DNA of 64,000 bases from Streptomyces sp. NBC_00273 (GCF_036178145.1 NZ_CP108067.1:744001-808000); one strand, 5' to 3'. Positions 37,086 through 46,169 are shown, counted from the first letter of the stretch. Translations and numbers: made by a program. Notes: generated from the sequence alone by a model not told the origin.

Positions 37086-37394
37086 ATGGAGAGCATGGGG
37101 AAGAAGAAGCCTCGCCCTCGCCGTTCGTTCACGTCGGAGTTCAAGGCCGAGATCGTCGAGCTGTGCCGGCGCGGTGACCGCTCGGTCGGTCAGATAGCCA
37201 AGGACTTCGATCTGACCGAGACCGCGGTGCGGGACTGGGTCAAGCAGGCCGAGGTCGACGCGGGCGAGCGAGACGGGCTGACCAGCAGCGAGCGTGAGGA
37301 GCTGGCCGCGCTGCGGCGGGAGAACCGCCGCCTGCGCGAGGACGTCGACATCCTCAAGCGGGCCACGGCTTTCTTCGCGAAGGAGACCCGGTGA
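37086..37394 (+). CDS. IS3-family transposase OrfA (copy B)
   Basis: 102 residues, identical to the copy A protein; HTH plus C-terminal leucine-zipper-like coil. ATG 37086 has GGGAGG 9 bases upstream. It overlaps OrfB by four bases (GTGA). Confidence 0.9.
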   Translation: MESMGKKKPRPRRSFTSEFKAEIVELCRRGDRSVGQIAKDFDLTETAVRDWVKQAEVDAGERDGLTSSEREELAALRRENRRLREDVDILKRATAFFAKETR

Positions 37395-38263
37395 CGGTGC
37401 ACCCGTTCATCGAGGCGGAGAAGCAGAGCAACCACAACGTCAAACGCGCGTGTGAACTGCTCAAGGTCTCCCGCACCGCCTTCTATGCCCGCCGCAACGG
37501 AACTCCCGGCCCCCGCGCGGTCCGCGACCTGGAGCTGACCGTGAAGATCACCGAGGCCCACGAGCACTCCCGTGGCACCTACGGGGCCCCACGCCTCCAC
37601 GCCGTTCTGCAACGCGAGGGCGAAAGATGCGGACGGCGCCGCGTGGCCAGACTGATGCGGGACGCCGGACTCGAAGGCCGGCACCGCAGGCGGCGACACG
37701 TGACCACCGCCCCCGACCCGCGGGCCGCCGCGAGGCCCGACCTCATCGGGCGCGACTTCGCACCCGACCCGGCCGCACTCGACGTCCGCTGGTGCGGCGA
37801 CATCACGTATATCCCGACCGATCAGGGCTGGCTCTACCTGGCCACCGTCATCGACATCGCCTCCCGCCGTGTCGTCGGCTGGGCAACCGCCGATCATCTG
37901 CGGACCGACCTGGTCGCCGAAGCCCTTACGACCGCCTGCCGGCGGCGCCGCCCCGCCCGGCCGGTGATCTTCCACTCGGACCGCGGATGCCAGTACACCA
38001 GCCAGCAATTCGCGTCCCTGGCAGGTGAGTTCGACGTCCAGCTATCGGTCGGCCGCACCGGACAGTGCTGGGACAACGCCCTCGCCGAGTCCTTCTTCGC
38101 GACGATCAAACGGGAACTGCTCGGCACGAAACCCTGGCCCAGCAGGGCTCTCGCCCGCACTGCGATCTTCGAGTGGATCGAGAGCTGGTACAACTTGCAG
38201 CGGCTACACAGCAGCCTCGGCTACCGAAGTCCCGCCGAATACGAGACCGTACTCGCGGCCTGA
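37391..38263 (+). CDS. IS3-family transposase OrfB (copy B)
   Basis: 290 residues, identical to copy A. A complete DDE triad (CGDITYIP, HSDRGCQY, DNALAESFF) indicates a potentially active element. Confidence 0.93.
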   Translation: MTVHPFIEAEKQSNHNVKRACELLKVSRTAFYARRNGTPGPRAVRDLELTVKITEAHEHSRGTYGAPRLHAVLQREGERCGRRRVARLMRDAGLEGRHRRRRHVTTAPDPRAAARPDLIGRDFAPDPAALDVRWCGDITYIPTDQGWLYLATVIDIASRRVVGWATADHLRTDLVAEALTTACRRRRPARPVIFHSDRGCQYTSQQFASLAGEFDVQLSVGRTGQCWDNALAESFFATIKRELLGTKPWPSRALARTAIFEWIESWYNLQRLHSSLGYRSPAEYETVLAA

Positions 38264-38575
38264 CCACCACACCAATGGTGTCCGTCAAAGCGGAGCAAGC
38301 TCACTCACCATGCCCGCGACGGAGGAGTGGGGCCACGCCACCACCGGCGTCTTCCTGAAGGCGGGCCGCGCGAAGGGGGCGCGCCGATCATGGCCAGAGC
38401 ACGGCGCCGCCTCGACGTCTCGTGGACCCTCATCCGCGACCAACGCCGATGGACGGCCCGGCCACCGCAACCGGGCCTGACCGGCGCCACATGAAGCGCA
38501 CGTCTTCCTCACGGCGCTACGGATCCCGATTCTTCCCAAGGCCGCTCGTCGTGCCCCAGGCGGCTGCTGTGATCG

Positions 38576-39544
38576 TTAGCTACGGAGGGACTTGCGCTGA
38601 CGGGCCTCGGCTACCTGGTCACGAACGTACGGGTCGGTGTCTGTTGCCAGCCTGTCGAGCACGGCCGAGGTCGCGAGGTCTGCGGGTTCTGGAGCGGAAA
38701 AATGGCCCAAGGCGATTGCGACCCAGGCACGGACACGAGGGCTGTCGTCGTTCGCGAGCAAGCGGATCTTCCGAAGGGTTCTGGGCCGCTGGAAGAAGCG
38801 GAGGGAGCCTATGGAGCTGAGGGAGCTGAGGGCGGAGATTCGCACCTGCGGGGAAGGGTCGTCCAGCAGGTGCAACAGAAGGTCGATGGCCGCCGGCTCT
38901 GTCCCGTGACTGCCGAGCGCACCCACGACCGCGCTGCGGATTCCTTCGTTCGAATCCTGCGCGGCGTGGGCCAGCAGGCCGAGGTCAGCGGGTTCGGGAA
39001 CGAAGCCGAGCAGCCAGATTGCCGCCCCGCGAAGGTCCGCATCGTCGCCCACGGCGCACGGCAGGAGGATCTCACGCGCGGCGGCCGGGTGCTCCTGTAC
39101 AAGTACATGGAGCGTCGTCGAGAGAGAGTCCTGGTCGTCACCGAGATCGCGGGAGTAGGCCCGCAAGAGGGCTGCCAGGGACGTGTGGCCGGCAGTCTCG
39201 GCCAGAATCCGGGCGAGCACATGACGCGCGTACCAGTTGCCCGCTTGCACGGCTGCCTCGAGGTGCCGTTCCACGTACGGAATCAGCTCCCGCCGCCGGG
39301 CGGTTACGAGCTCCTCTTCGATTTCTGCAAGGTCGTCGAGGTCACCGTCCGGATCCATGAGTCCGGCCGCCAGTTCATCAAGGCGCAGGGTCTGACCATC
39401 CGCTGCCCGGTGGTTGCCCAATCCGTCCTCCTCGTGATCCTTCAGACCGCACCGAGCCTGTCCCTGCGGGTCTCCCTGCTGCGATGCAGCCTCGCGGAAC
39501 GGATTGTCCAACACACCTCTGACAACGGCGTTCGGGTCAGTCAC
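38576..39544 (-). CDS. HEAT-repeat protein
   Basis: 322 residues from GTG 39544 with GGAGG 9 bases upstream. Repeats such as GIRSAVVGALGSHGTEPAAI, SPQVRISALSSLSSIGS, SPRVRAWVAIALGHFS and DPYVRDQVAEARQRK form a HEAT/armadillo superhelix. The acidic N-terminal third includes DPDGDLDDLAEIEEEL. It lies convergent to the possible toxin remnant and immunity gene. Some HEAT proteins act as toxin-immunity or regulatory scaffolds; the role is unknown. Confidence 0.82.
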   Translation of the reverse strand: MTDPNAVVRGVLDNPFREAASQQGDPQGQARCGLKDHEEDGLGNHRAADGQTLRLDELAAGLMDPDGDLDDLAEIEEELVTARRRELIPYVERHLEAAVQAGNWYARHVLARILAETAGHTSLAALLRAYSRDLGDDQDSLSTTLHVLVQEHPAAAREILLPCAVGDDADLRGAAIWLLGFVPEPADLGLLAHAAQDSNEGIRSAVVGALGSHGTEPAAIDLLLHLLDDPSPQVRISALSSLSSIGSLRFFQRPRTLRKIRLLANDDSPRVRAWVAIALGHFSAPEPADLATSAVLDRLATDTDPYVRDQVAEARQRKSLRS

Positions 39545-39734
39545 CTCATTCAGCCTCCGGATGTCGAGTCGGCCGACGGCGCCCGACAGGTCAGGGGGCT
39601 GCGGGGTCTGGGCAGGGGGGAGGACTACCCGGACGTCGCCGTACGCGAGGCGAAGGCCAGCACCACGGCCGGTGCTTGTGCCGGATCGTCCAGGGTGGCT
39701 TCCAGGCGGGCGGCGAGCGGCCGTACGGCGGGGC

Positions 39735-39962
39735 CGAGGAAGACCGTCGTACATCAAGTGGCGGGCCGATCAACGTGCGCTGATCGACGCCGGCAAGTGG
39801 GACCTGGCGATGAAGGTGGGCGTCGACGAGATCCGAGAGCTGTACGGCTACACGTACGACACGCACGTCGCGGACATGGTGGAGAGCCTCGAGGTGAACA
39901 AGGAGTTCCAAATGATGCTGAAGATGCAGGAGTGGACAATAGACCACGAAGTGCTCAAGTAG
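39735..39962 (+). pseudogene. Possible polymorphic-toxin C-terminal remnant
   Basis: The plus frame reads IKWRADQRALIDAGKWDLAM, then VDEIRELYGYTYDTHVADMV and QEWTIDHEVLK, to TAG 39960-39962. The sequence resembles the last 75 residues of large secreted or RHS-type proteins, from memory. No start or upstream body exists, because sequence before about 39735 belongs to the antisense HEAT gene. An intact small gene follows after 17 bases, the order expected for toxin then immunity. Confidence 0.45.
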
Positions 39963-39979
39963 ACAATCGGAGAAGCGAC

Positions 39980-40468
39980 ATGGATCTGCTCCTGGCACCG
40001 CCGACCGCCGCCGGGCCCGTCCACCTCGGAAGTCCGTACGAGGAGGCTCTGGCCGCGGTCCGGCCCTGGGGCGAGCCACGGGTGGTCGGTCCCACCGCCC
40101 GGCGGACGCGTCGGATCATGGGCGACTTCGACGGGGTCGGCTACACGGTCTTCCTCGATGCAGAGGACCACGCGACGGCCGTGGAACTGTGGTGGCCCGG
40201 CGAGGGCCGGCAAAGCACCACGCGTGTCCTCCTGGACGGACACGACGTCTTCACGACGCCGGCCGACACCGTCCTTGCGGAGCTGCGCGAGCGCGGGTGG
40301 ACCGTGGACGCCGAGGACCCGGAGAACGTCGTCGTGCCGGGCGTCTCGCTGGGCTTCACCCGCCAGACCTCCCAGGAAGTACCGCGCGACGGGCAGGGCC
40401 TGCCCGTCTCCTTCACCTCGGTCCTCGTTGCGGGCACGAGCTACTACAACTTCCGCTCCGCGCGGTAG
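39980..40468 (+). CDS. Hypothetical protein, possible immunity protein
   Basis: 162 residues; ATG 39980 with GGAG 9 bases upstream. No signal peptide. Segments LGSPYEEALAAVRPWGEP, VGYTVFLDAEDHATAVELWW, VLLDGHDVFTTPADTVLAEL and VVVPGVSLGFTRQ form a compact alpha/beta pattern. Its position 17 bases after the toxin-like remnant suggests a former immunity role; this is inference. I do not recognise the family. Confidence 0.65.
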   Translation: MDLLLAPPTAAGPVHLGSPYEEALAAVRPWGEPRVVGPTARRTRRIMGDFDGVGYTVFLDAEDHATAVELWWPGEGRQSTTRVLLDGHDVFTTPADTVLAELRERGWTVDAEDPENVVVPGVSLGFTRQTSQEVPRDGQGLPVSFTSVLVAGTSYYNFRSAR

Positions 40469-40829
40469 AGATGGCAGGCGCCCGCTGCGTGACCGGGGAA
40501 CTCCACCCAGATGGCGGGGCCTGACCCGAGCGGTGCGGTGAGGCGGCGCATGGCCACGTCCCAGGAATCGTGCACTGGAGCTTGGCGGTCGCCGTAGGAC
40601 TGGATCTCCCTCAAGTTCCCGCGCTCCAGGCGGATCAAGCGCTCCAGCCGGATCAACCGGATCAAGGCACTTCCGACGCACATCATGACCTCGGTGTGCC
40701 GGCCGGTGAAGGCGTCACGAACGACAAGAGGGAGCCGCCCAGCGGGCGGCTCCCTCTCTCACCCGCAGGTCAACTACCCGTCGGCCGGACGAAGCGTGAT
40801 CGCCGGGCCCGGGCCGAGCGCAGGAGGTG
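40469..40829. other. Spacer with terminator, no gene
   Basis: No supported frame. A short repeated sequence (GGATCAA/GCGCTCCAG units) lies around 40620-40670. The hairpin at 40727-40757 is listed separately. Confidence 0.35.
40727..40757. terminator. Strong terminator hairpin
   Basis: A perfect 14-bp stem (AGAGGGAGCCGCCC and its complement) with an AGC loop. It lies 73 bases past the stop of the minus-strand repeat protein and is probably its terminator. Confidence 0.6.
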
Positions 40830-41555
40830 TCAGTAGGCCCGGATGTAGTACTTGGTGGTCGTTGCGCTGATCGAGCAGTCGTTGGTGCTCTGCGCGGAGA
40901 TGTACGTGTACCCCGGGGGAACCGTGCACGCCCACATGTTCGACTCCGGGGTGCGCAGGTAGTACTTGGTACGGATCCCGCCGGTCGAGCAGGTCTGTGT
41001 GCCCTGCACGGAGATGTACGTGAAACCTGCAGGCAGGGTGCATGCCCAGAGGTTGGTCTCCGGGGTGCGCAGGTAGTACTTGGTACCGGTCCCGGGCCCA
41101 CAGTCGAGGGTGTTCTGCACGGAGATGTACGTGAAATCGGCAGGCGCGGTGCATGCCCACAGGTTGGTCACCGGGGTGCGCAGATAGTATTTGATGCTGC
41201 TGCCGCCTGGCCCGCAGTCCGAGACGTTCTGCACGGAGATGTAGGTGAAGCCGGCGGGGAGCGTGCATGCCCACAGGTTGTCCGCGGCCGGCTGGACGAA
41301 GTACCGCGTGCTGCTGCTTCCGCAAGTGGAGGTGTTGGAAGTCGTGGTGTAGGTGTAGCCGGGCGGAACGGTGCAGGACCAGAACCCGGCGGCGGGACCG
41401 ACGGCCGTGCCGGCCGCCGCACCTCGGGCGTCCGCGGCGACCGGACCCGAGGGCGGGGCCGCGGCGGACGCGTTGACAGGGAAGAGGACGGCGGCCAGCA
41501 TGACGGCCGCGCTGCCGGCACCGAGCAAGAGCGTCCGCAGTTTCGATCGGACCAT
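40830..41555 (-). CDS. Secreted protein of five ~40-residue Cys-paired repeats
   Basis: 241 residues from ATG 41555. Signal peptide to about residue 32 (LLLGAGSAAVMLAAVLFPV, cleavage near NASAA). After a short Ala-rich linker come five tandem units of 37-40 residues. Each contains (W/L)-x-C-T-x-P-x-(G/D)-(F/Y)-T-Y, 10-12 residues, a second Cys, then (T/I)-K-Y-Y-(L/I)-R. Two Cys per unit suggests one disulfide each. The first unit is most divergent; units 2-4 end LRTP. It is probably an extracellular binding or coat protein of unknown function. Confidence 0.75.
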   Translation of the reverse strand: MVRSKLRTLLLGAGSAAVMLAAVLFPVNASAAAPPSGPVAADARGAAAGTAVGPAAGFWSCTVPPGYTYTTTSNTSTCGSSSTRYFVQPAADNLWACTLPAGFTYISVQNVSDCGPGGSSIKYYLRTPVTNLWACTAPADFTYISVQNTLDCGPGTGTKYYLRTPETNLWACTLPAGFTYISVQGTQTCSTGGIRTKYYLRTPESNMWACTVPPGYTYISAQSTNDCSISATTTKYYIRAY

Positions 41556-42089
41556 GAGGAATGCACTCCTGGCTGTCTGTTCGTTCACGGGACGGAACCA
41601 TGACATGTGGAGTGCCGAAGCCGATCCGCCCCGGCCTCCCGAGGATGCGCGGTGGAATGTTTCCACGCGCATCGGGCCCGGACAAGTACTCGATCGGGCA
41701 AGTTGGTTCGCATCAGGTCGCATGCACGCGGCCCCGACCTGGACCGTCCTCCGGCCCACCACTCGGCGGACCCACCACCTCGGCCGGAAAGCACCCCGGC
41801 AGCGCCAGCAGGCTGGCACGGCTGCAAACCTCGCCCTACCTCACCACCGTCCGGCCCGGTGTCGAGCCGGGCCTGGTTTGCCTGTCGGACACCGTCCGGC
41901 CCGAAACCCCCGGCCGGTGAGCCGCCGCCGAACACGGCCGTGTTCGGGCTCGTGGGCCTGGACCGGACGATCGTCCGGCAGAACGACCCCGAAATACGCC
42001 AGCTCCTGTGCCCTCGCGGCCCGCTTCGGCGCGGTCCGGGTCACAACAGCCGTCCCCTGAGGCGACACGAGCCGCGCCGCACGCTGCCG
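41556..42089. other. Spacer, no confident gene
   Basis: Long frames of mixed composition, no recognisable motif, no start signals of note. Confidence 0.35.
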
Positions 42090-42400
42090 ATGGACCCCTT
42101 CCAGAAGGCCGTCGACGAGCTCGCCGGGGCTGGCGCCGCGTACGCGACGTTCCCATTCTTCAACGGGTCCGCTCGAATGTCTCCGCGCTGACGGCCGCCA
42201 AGATCGCCGATCTGAAGCGGACCGGGGTGCTCGAGCACCTCATCGTGAACATCCCGTCCGTCGATGAGGACGAGTTCACCGAGCTCACCGGCTCGCACGG
42301 TTACCAGCACACCGTCGGCAACACCGAGGCGGCGCAGCGCGCCGGGCTGCCGGTGCGGTGCGGTGCGGGTGCCGAAGTCGTGGTCAGCTGGTGGCCGCGG
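42090..42400 (+). pseudogene. Hypothetical protein fragment, frameshifted
   Basis: ATG 42090 reads MDPFQKAVDELAGAGAAYAT and FPFFN. After a shift near 42165 another frame reads SALTAAKIADLKRTGVLEHL, IVNIPSVDEDEFTELTG. Together they form a small protein interrupted once. The family is unknown. Confidence 0.35.
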
Positions 42401-42404
42401 ACGC

Positions 42405-42442
42405 GAGAACGCCCGGCCGGGAAGTCCGGGCCGGGCGTTCTC
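42405..42442. terminator. Strong terminator hairpin for SLT gene
   Basis: GAGAACGCCCGGCC (42405-42418) and its perfect complement (42429-42442) flank a 10-base loop. It lies 26 bases beyond the transglycosylase stop. Confidence 0.6.
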
Positions 42443-42467
42443 GTCGGTTTGGTCGTCCGCTGGTGGC

Positions 42468-42872
42468 TTAGTACCAGTGGTTGGCGGACCAGAAGTTCCA
42501 GGCGCCGACCGGGCTGCCGTAGCGGTCGTTCATGTAGTCCAGGCCCCACTTGATCTGGGTGGCCGGGTTCGTCTTCCAGTCCGCACCCGCGGAGGCCATC
42601 TTCGAGGCCGGCAGGGCCTGGGCCAGGCCGTACGCGCCGGAAGAGGCGTTGGTCGCGGTGTAGTCCCAGCCACTCTCGTGGGAGATGATCTTGTCGAACG
42701 CGGCGAACTGGGCCGGGTCCTTGATCATCTGCTGCGCGATCGCCTTGGCACTCATCGGGGCCGCCTGAGCGGGAACCGTGGCCAGCATGGAACCGGCGAC
42801 GCCCAGGGCGACGACGGTGCCCGCGAGGGCCTTCTTCGAGACGGCGATGCGGCGGATGATGGCGTTGGACAC
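42468..42872 (-). CDS. Secreted SLT-type lytic transglycosylase
   Basis: 134 residues from GTG 42872 with GGAAGG upstream. Signal peptide about residues 1-38 (TVVALGVAGSMLATV, cleavage near AQAAP). Catalytic Glu in ISHESGWDYTATN, then SSGAYGLAQALPASKM and WGLDYMNDRYGSPVGAW, as in single-domain Streptomyces transglycosylases of the Slt/SwlA-like group. It cleaves peptidoglycan glycan strands. A GC-rich structured leader precedes it. Confidence 0.9.
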   Translation of the reverse strand: MSNAIIRRIAVSKKALAGTVVALGVAGSMLATVPAQAAPMSAKAIAQQMIKDPAQFAAFDKIISHESGWDYTATNASSGAYGLAQALPASKMASAGADWKTNPATQIKWGLDYMNDRYGSPVGAWNFWSANHWY

Positions 42873-43778
42873 GGATGTACCTTCCACAGGGAACAAGGGC
42901 GGTCGCAGGCATGTCGAAGACATGCGTGAGCCACTCACGCGGTGGAGAGGGGTTCGTCGGCGGCGGGTGAAGCACCCGTGCCGCCTGGCGACTCATCCAG
43001 TTCTACAGACGGCCCGACCCCCTGGCAACGACCCCTCTTACTAACGTCCCTCGCAGTCAGCGACCACCAGCGGCACAACGGTCCCGGAAGAATCCGCACA
43101 GGTGGGGGCCCATATCAAGGGTCGACAAGGAGCCCTTCGGGGCTACTATCCCGGTTCGTTTGTGACGTGGGCCCTATGGGGCGGGTCACCCCCGAAGCAC
43201 TCGGATCTCACCGACCGTGATCGACCGTGCCCCCTTCGAGACAGCCGGCCGGAAACCGCCTCCTTCCAGGACGAGCCAGACACGACCGCAACACACGCCG
43301 GCCGAACCATGCCGAGGGCCGAACCAAGCCGGGCGGGCCGGGCGGGCCAGGCGGGCCGCGCCACGGGGACGACGGCAGCATCCACGCCGGATCGCCCGCA
43401 TCCCGGACGATCCGTGCTCCGGTCACGGCCGCGGAGCGCACGACGGCCGGGTCCTCCCGTTCCGTCCCCCAGCGCCCGGCACGCCGCAGAGGACGGATCG
43501 GTCCGCCACTCGCCCACGTCATGCCCTCCCACCGCCCGGTCCGATCGGAGTCGATCACGCCCGAGCGAGTCGGCATCGGTGCCCACGCGCTGCGTTCACA
43601 CCGCAGGACGGCCCGCGCACCCGTACCGGGGCCCGGGTCGGCCCGTTCCTCCAGCCCAGCTGTCGCGCGTCAGCCCCGCACGGTGGCAGGAATGACGCAG
43701 ATTTCCGTGTCCCGGCACGACGGATCAGCAGCCCATGGTGGGCGCACACCCACGCGGTTTCGCCCTTGAGTGCAGAAC
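42873..43778. other. Long spacer: structured leader, then no gene
   Basis: The first 170 bases are the leader of the SLT gene on the minus strand. They can pair AGGGGTCGT-like and ACGAACCCCT-like arms and contain hairpins such as CGGGTG-CTT-CACCCG. Several cell-wall hydrolase genes of Streptomyces carry c-di-AMP riboswitches, but I do not see their diagnostic core here. The rest (43050-43778) has only compositional frames and a (GGGCGGGCC)n-like run near 43333. Confidence 0.35.
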
Positions 43779-44414
43779 CTATGGGCAGGACTCCTCCGCT
43801 TTGGCGACGGTGAACGCGACCGGCTGTCCGGTCAGCGCGGTACCCGGCTTCGGGTCTTGCGAGCAGACCTTCCAGTTCGACTCCTGAAGGACCATGCGGC
43901 CCTGCAGCGCGTCCTTCACCGTGATGCTCGCGTTGGAGGGCAGCGCACCGCGGACCGCCTTCATGCCCTGCCCGACGAAGTCCGGCATGGTGCTGCCGAC
44001 CGGCTTCGGAGGGGACGCGTCGGCGGCCGGGCAGGACTCCTCCAGCTTCACAGCGCCGAAGTCCACGGTGGTGCTCGTGTCGACCTTCGCACCGGCGGCA
44101 GGGGTCTGGCTGCAGACCTTCCAGTTCCGGTCGAGGGCTTGGAGTCGGTCGCGGCCGAGGGCGTCGTGGGACTTGAGGATGGCGAACCCGGCCGCCTGCG
44201 CTTCGTCCTGGGCGGTTTGGAGACCCTTGCCGACGAAGCTGGGAAGGGTGGCGGTCTTCGCGGCGGGAGCGGAGCCGGCCGGTGCCGGGGCGGCGGGAGC
44301 GGGCGTGCTGGGCACGGCAGGCTTGCTGGTGTCGGTGGTCTGCGGGTTGCAGGCAGTGAGGGCGAGCAGTGCGGCAGCCATGACGGCGAGGGTAACGCTG
44401 TGGAGTGGACGCAT
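43779..44414 (-). CDS. Lipoprotein with two PASTA-like domains
   Basis: 211 residues. Lipobox LLALTACN gives a lipid-anchored Cys at about residue 22, then a Pro/Ala linker. PASTA-like units follow: LPSFVGKGLQTAQDEAQAAG and MPDFVGQGMKAVRGALPSNA, each followed by NWKVCSQ(T/D)PxxG. PASTA domains bind peptidoglycan or muropeptides. Each unit ends EESCP, with an added Cys pair. It is probably on the outer membrane face as a cell-wall sensor or scaffold. Confidence 0.88.
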   Translation of the reverse strand: MRPLHSVTLAVMAAALLALTACNPQTTDTSKPAVPSTPAPAAPAPAGSAPAAKTATLPSFVGKGLQTAQDEAQAAGFAILKSHDALGRDRLQALDRNWKVCSQTPAAGAKVDTSTTVDFGAVKLEESCPAADASPPKPVGSTMPDFVGQGMKAVRGALPSNASITVKDALQGRMVLQESNWKVCSQDPKPGTALTGQPVAFTVAKAEESCP

Positions 44415-44499
44415 CACGCCATGGTGGCTGATGCGCAAAGGGTGTGAGGCGGCCGTGACGTTCCTGTGACGCACGAAAGCCCCGCGCCGTGGCGGGCTT

Positions 44500-44690
44500 C
44501 GCAACCCGGCCGCCCGCTTGTTCCGTCGATCGCGTCCGGAGTCAGATGGTGACGGCTGCGGCAGGGGCAGTCGCCGTAGGCCCAGTCGGCCGGGATGCTG
44601 TCCGGCGTCTTGCGGGGCCTGCCCGGCCCGTAGTCCTGGACGCGAATCTTCTCGAGGACGGACTGGGCCTGGGCTGGGTGGAGTCCGCAC
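44500..44690 (-). pseudogene. IS5-type transposase remnant
   Basis: The minus frame reads HPAQAQSVLEKIRVQDYGPG, RPRKTPDSIPADWAYGDC. It recalls IS5-family transposases, where the Asp of (V/I)-x-(A/G)-D-K-A-Y is catalytic; here K is W. Only about 60 codons are visible, with no ends. Confidence 0.5.
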
Positions 44691-44817
44691 GCCGGCCTGG
44701 TGTCACGATCCCACGTCCCGTCACCGGAGAGTCGCGTCCACGAGGCGGCCCACCAGGGCAGCACCAGAGCCCTTCGCTCAGGTCACCCGGGTGTCCACCG
44801 TCGGGAATCAGCAGCGG

Positions 44818-45786
44818 TCAGGAACCAGCGGGGCGCCGAAGAACGGCCGGCTCCACGCCGAGCGCCACCAGCAGCCGGACACTGCGGTTTCCCGGCTCGC
44901 TGAGCAACCGGTCCAGCAGGTCGGAGGTGCCGCCGGCCATCGTGTCCTTGAGGAGCTCGCGCGGCGGCACCGTGTCCTGGCCGAGGTCTGCACTCTCCAT
45001 CGCCACACGTACCCGTTCGTGGTCCACTCCGGTCTCGACCAGGACCCGACCTCCGTCGTAGTCGCCCTTCGCCCCTCTCGTCAGGTGTGGGTAGGCCTGC
45101 GCGACCGCGTGTGTCCGCAGCATGCCCAGGAGAACATCGTCGGTGCGGACCTTCCCACGGTGCTGACCGGCGAGTTCCCCGGCCTCCAGGCGCGCCCACA
45201 GCACCGGGTGCGCCGCGGCGTTCACCGGCAGTACCTTCACCAGCAGAGTCGTCCAGAACTGCCCCAGCTCACGCGGCTTGTAGCGGCGGCGGCCCACCAG
45301 GGCGTCGCGGGTGGAGCGCAGTTCCGGCGGGAGAGCGTCCTCCACGTCCGGGACCCGTCCCGACCGCACGGCCTGTTGCAGCGCAACGACGTCCACGCCG
45401 CATCCGTTCAGGTAGCTCACCGCACCGCAGGACGGGTCGTCCAGGATGGCTACCAGCAGATCGACTGGCGAACGTTCGACGCGCTGACCGGTCATGGACG
45501 GTTGCTCCTTGCACCGGGCGAGCGCCGCTGCCCCGACGGTACTGAGCGTGAGCGAACGGCCCTCCTGCTCGGCCAACGCAACCTCGACCTTTCCGGGTTC
45601 CTCGTCCATCCCCCCAACGCCCCGGCGGATCACGTGTGACGTGAGGAGGTACGGGGCGAGGAAATCCTGGACCCGGGCGTCCTTGCTGATACAGGCCAGC
45701 AGGATGTGCGTGCTGACGTGGCGCCTTGCGTAGACCGGGCCGAGCACAGTCAGCAGGGCTTGGTCGGCGCGGAAGTCTGAGGTCAT
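44818..45786 (-). CDS. Clp N-terminal domain protein (second locus)
   Basis: 322 residues, helical, with Clp_N-like repeats: RRHVSTHILLACISKDARVQ near the start, SPVDLLVAILDDPSCGAVSY mid-protein, and VRTDDVLLGMLRTHAVAQ. No ATPase follows. A start at 45822 is possible; neither has a strong ribosome site. It resembles the Clp-N protein at 10193 but is longer and lacks an HTH partner. It may be a Clp adaptor-like protein. Confidence 0.7.
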   Translation of the reverse strand: MTSDFRADQALLTVLGPVYARRHVSTHILLACISKDARVQDFLAPYLLTSHVIRRGVGGMDEEPGKVEVALAEQEGRSLTLSTVGAAALARCKEQPSMTGQRVERSPVDLLVAILDDPSCGAVSYLNGCGVDVVALQQAVRSGRVPDVEDALPPELRSTRDALVGRRRYKPRELGQFWTTLLVKVLPVNAAAHPVLWARLEAGELAGQHRGKVRTDDVLLGMLRTHAVAQAYPHLTRGAKGDYDGGRVLVETGVDHERVRVAMESADLGQDTVPPRELLKDTMAGGTSDLLDRLLSEPGNRSVRLLVALGVEPAVLRRPAGS

Positions 45787-46169
45787 GCGGAAGATCTTGG
45801 CCGAGGCGCAGGAGCGTTGCATCAGCCCACGGACGGAAACCGGTGCGAAGAATGTCGGAAACCGGCGCGACGAAAGTCGAAAGCCCGCACGACGAAAGAG
45901 GGAATCACGACGAAGGCTTCGCCCAGCACTTCGCGGCTGCGCGGGCTTCGTAGGTCGGACACGGCACGCTCACCGCGATCGCCCCCGACGGGAAACCGCG
46001 CGATCGTGGGTGGCAGGTGGCAGGTGGCAGGTGGACCGGCGGCGGCAGCACTATCTCTACCTGGAGCGGGCCAGCATGTCCGGTGCGCCGCTGGCCGAGA
46101 CCGCGCCGGGAGTGACCAGGCACAGGGACGGCCGCCGCCCGGCCCAGTCCGGAGCCGCGCCGCGGGGTC
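45787..46169. other. Spacer, no gene
   Basis: Contains short near-repeats (CACGACGAA/CGACGAAAG units around 45860-45920 and GGTGGCAGGTGGCAGG near 46017). No supported frame. Confidence 0.35.

Larger units (their letters stand above)
37023..38303 (+). mobile_element. IS3-family insertion sequence, copy B (1281 bp)
   Basis: Same length, ends and proteins as copy A (23359-24639), in inverted orientation. It is flanked by CTC at 37020-37022 and 38304-38306, a 3-bp direct repeat as expected for IS3 target duplication. Identity of the two copies implies recent movement. Confidence 0.92.

Noticed and set aside
23359..38303. 12.4-kb segment as a composite IS3 transposon
   Set aside because: Outer flanks (GAG at 23356-23358, CTC at 38304-38306) are not a direct repeat, and the HEAT gene is collinear across copy A, indicating two separate insertions.
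38702..40468. 588-codon plus frame read as one protein
   Set aside because: Its first two thirds are antisense to the HEAT gene; only the part from ATG 39980, with its own ribosome site, is credible.
42873..43045. c-di-AMP (ydaO) riboswitch before the SLT gene
   Set aside because: The conserved core sequence expected for that class is not seen; kept only as a structured leader of unknown type.
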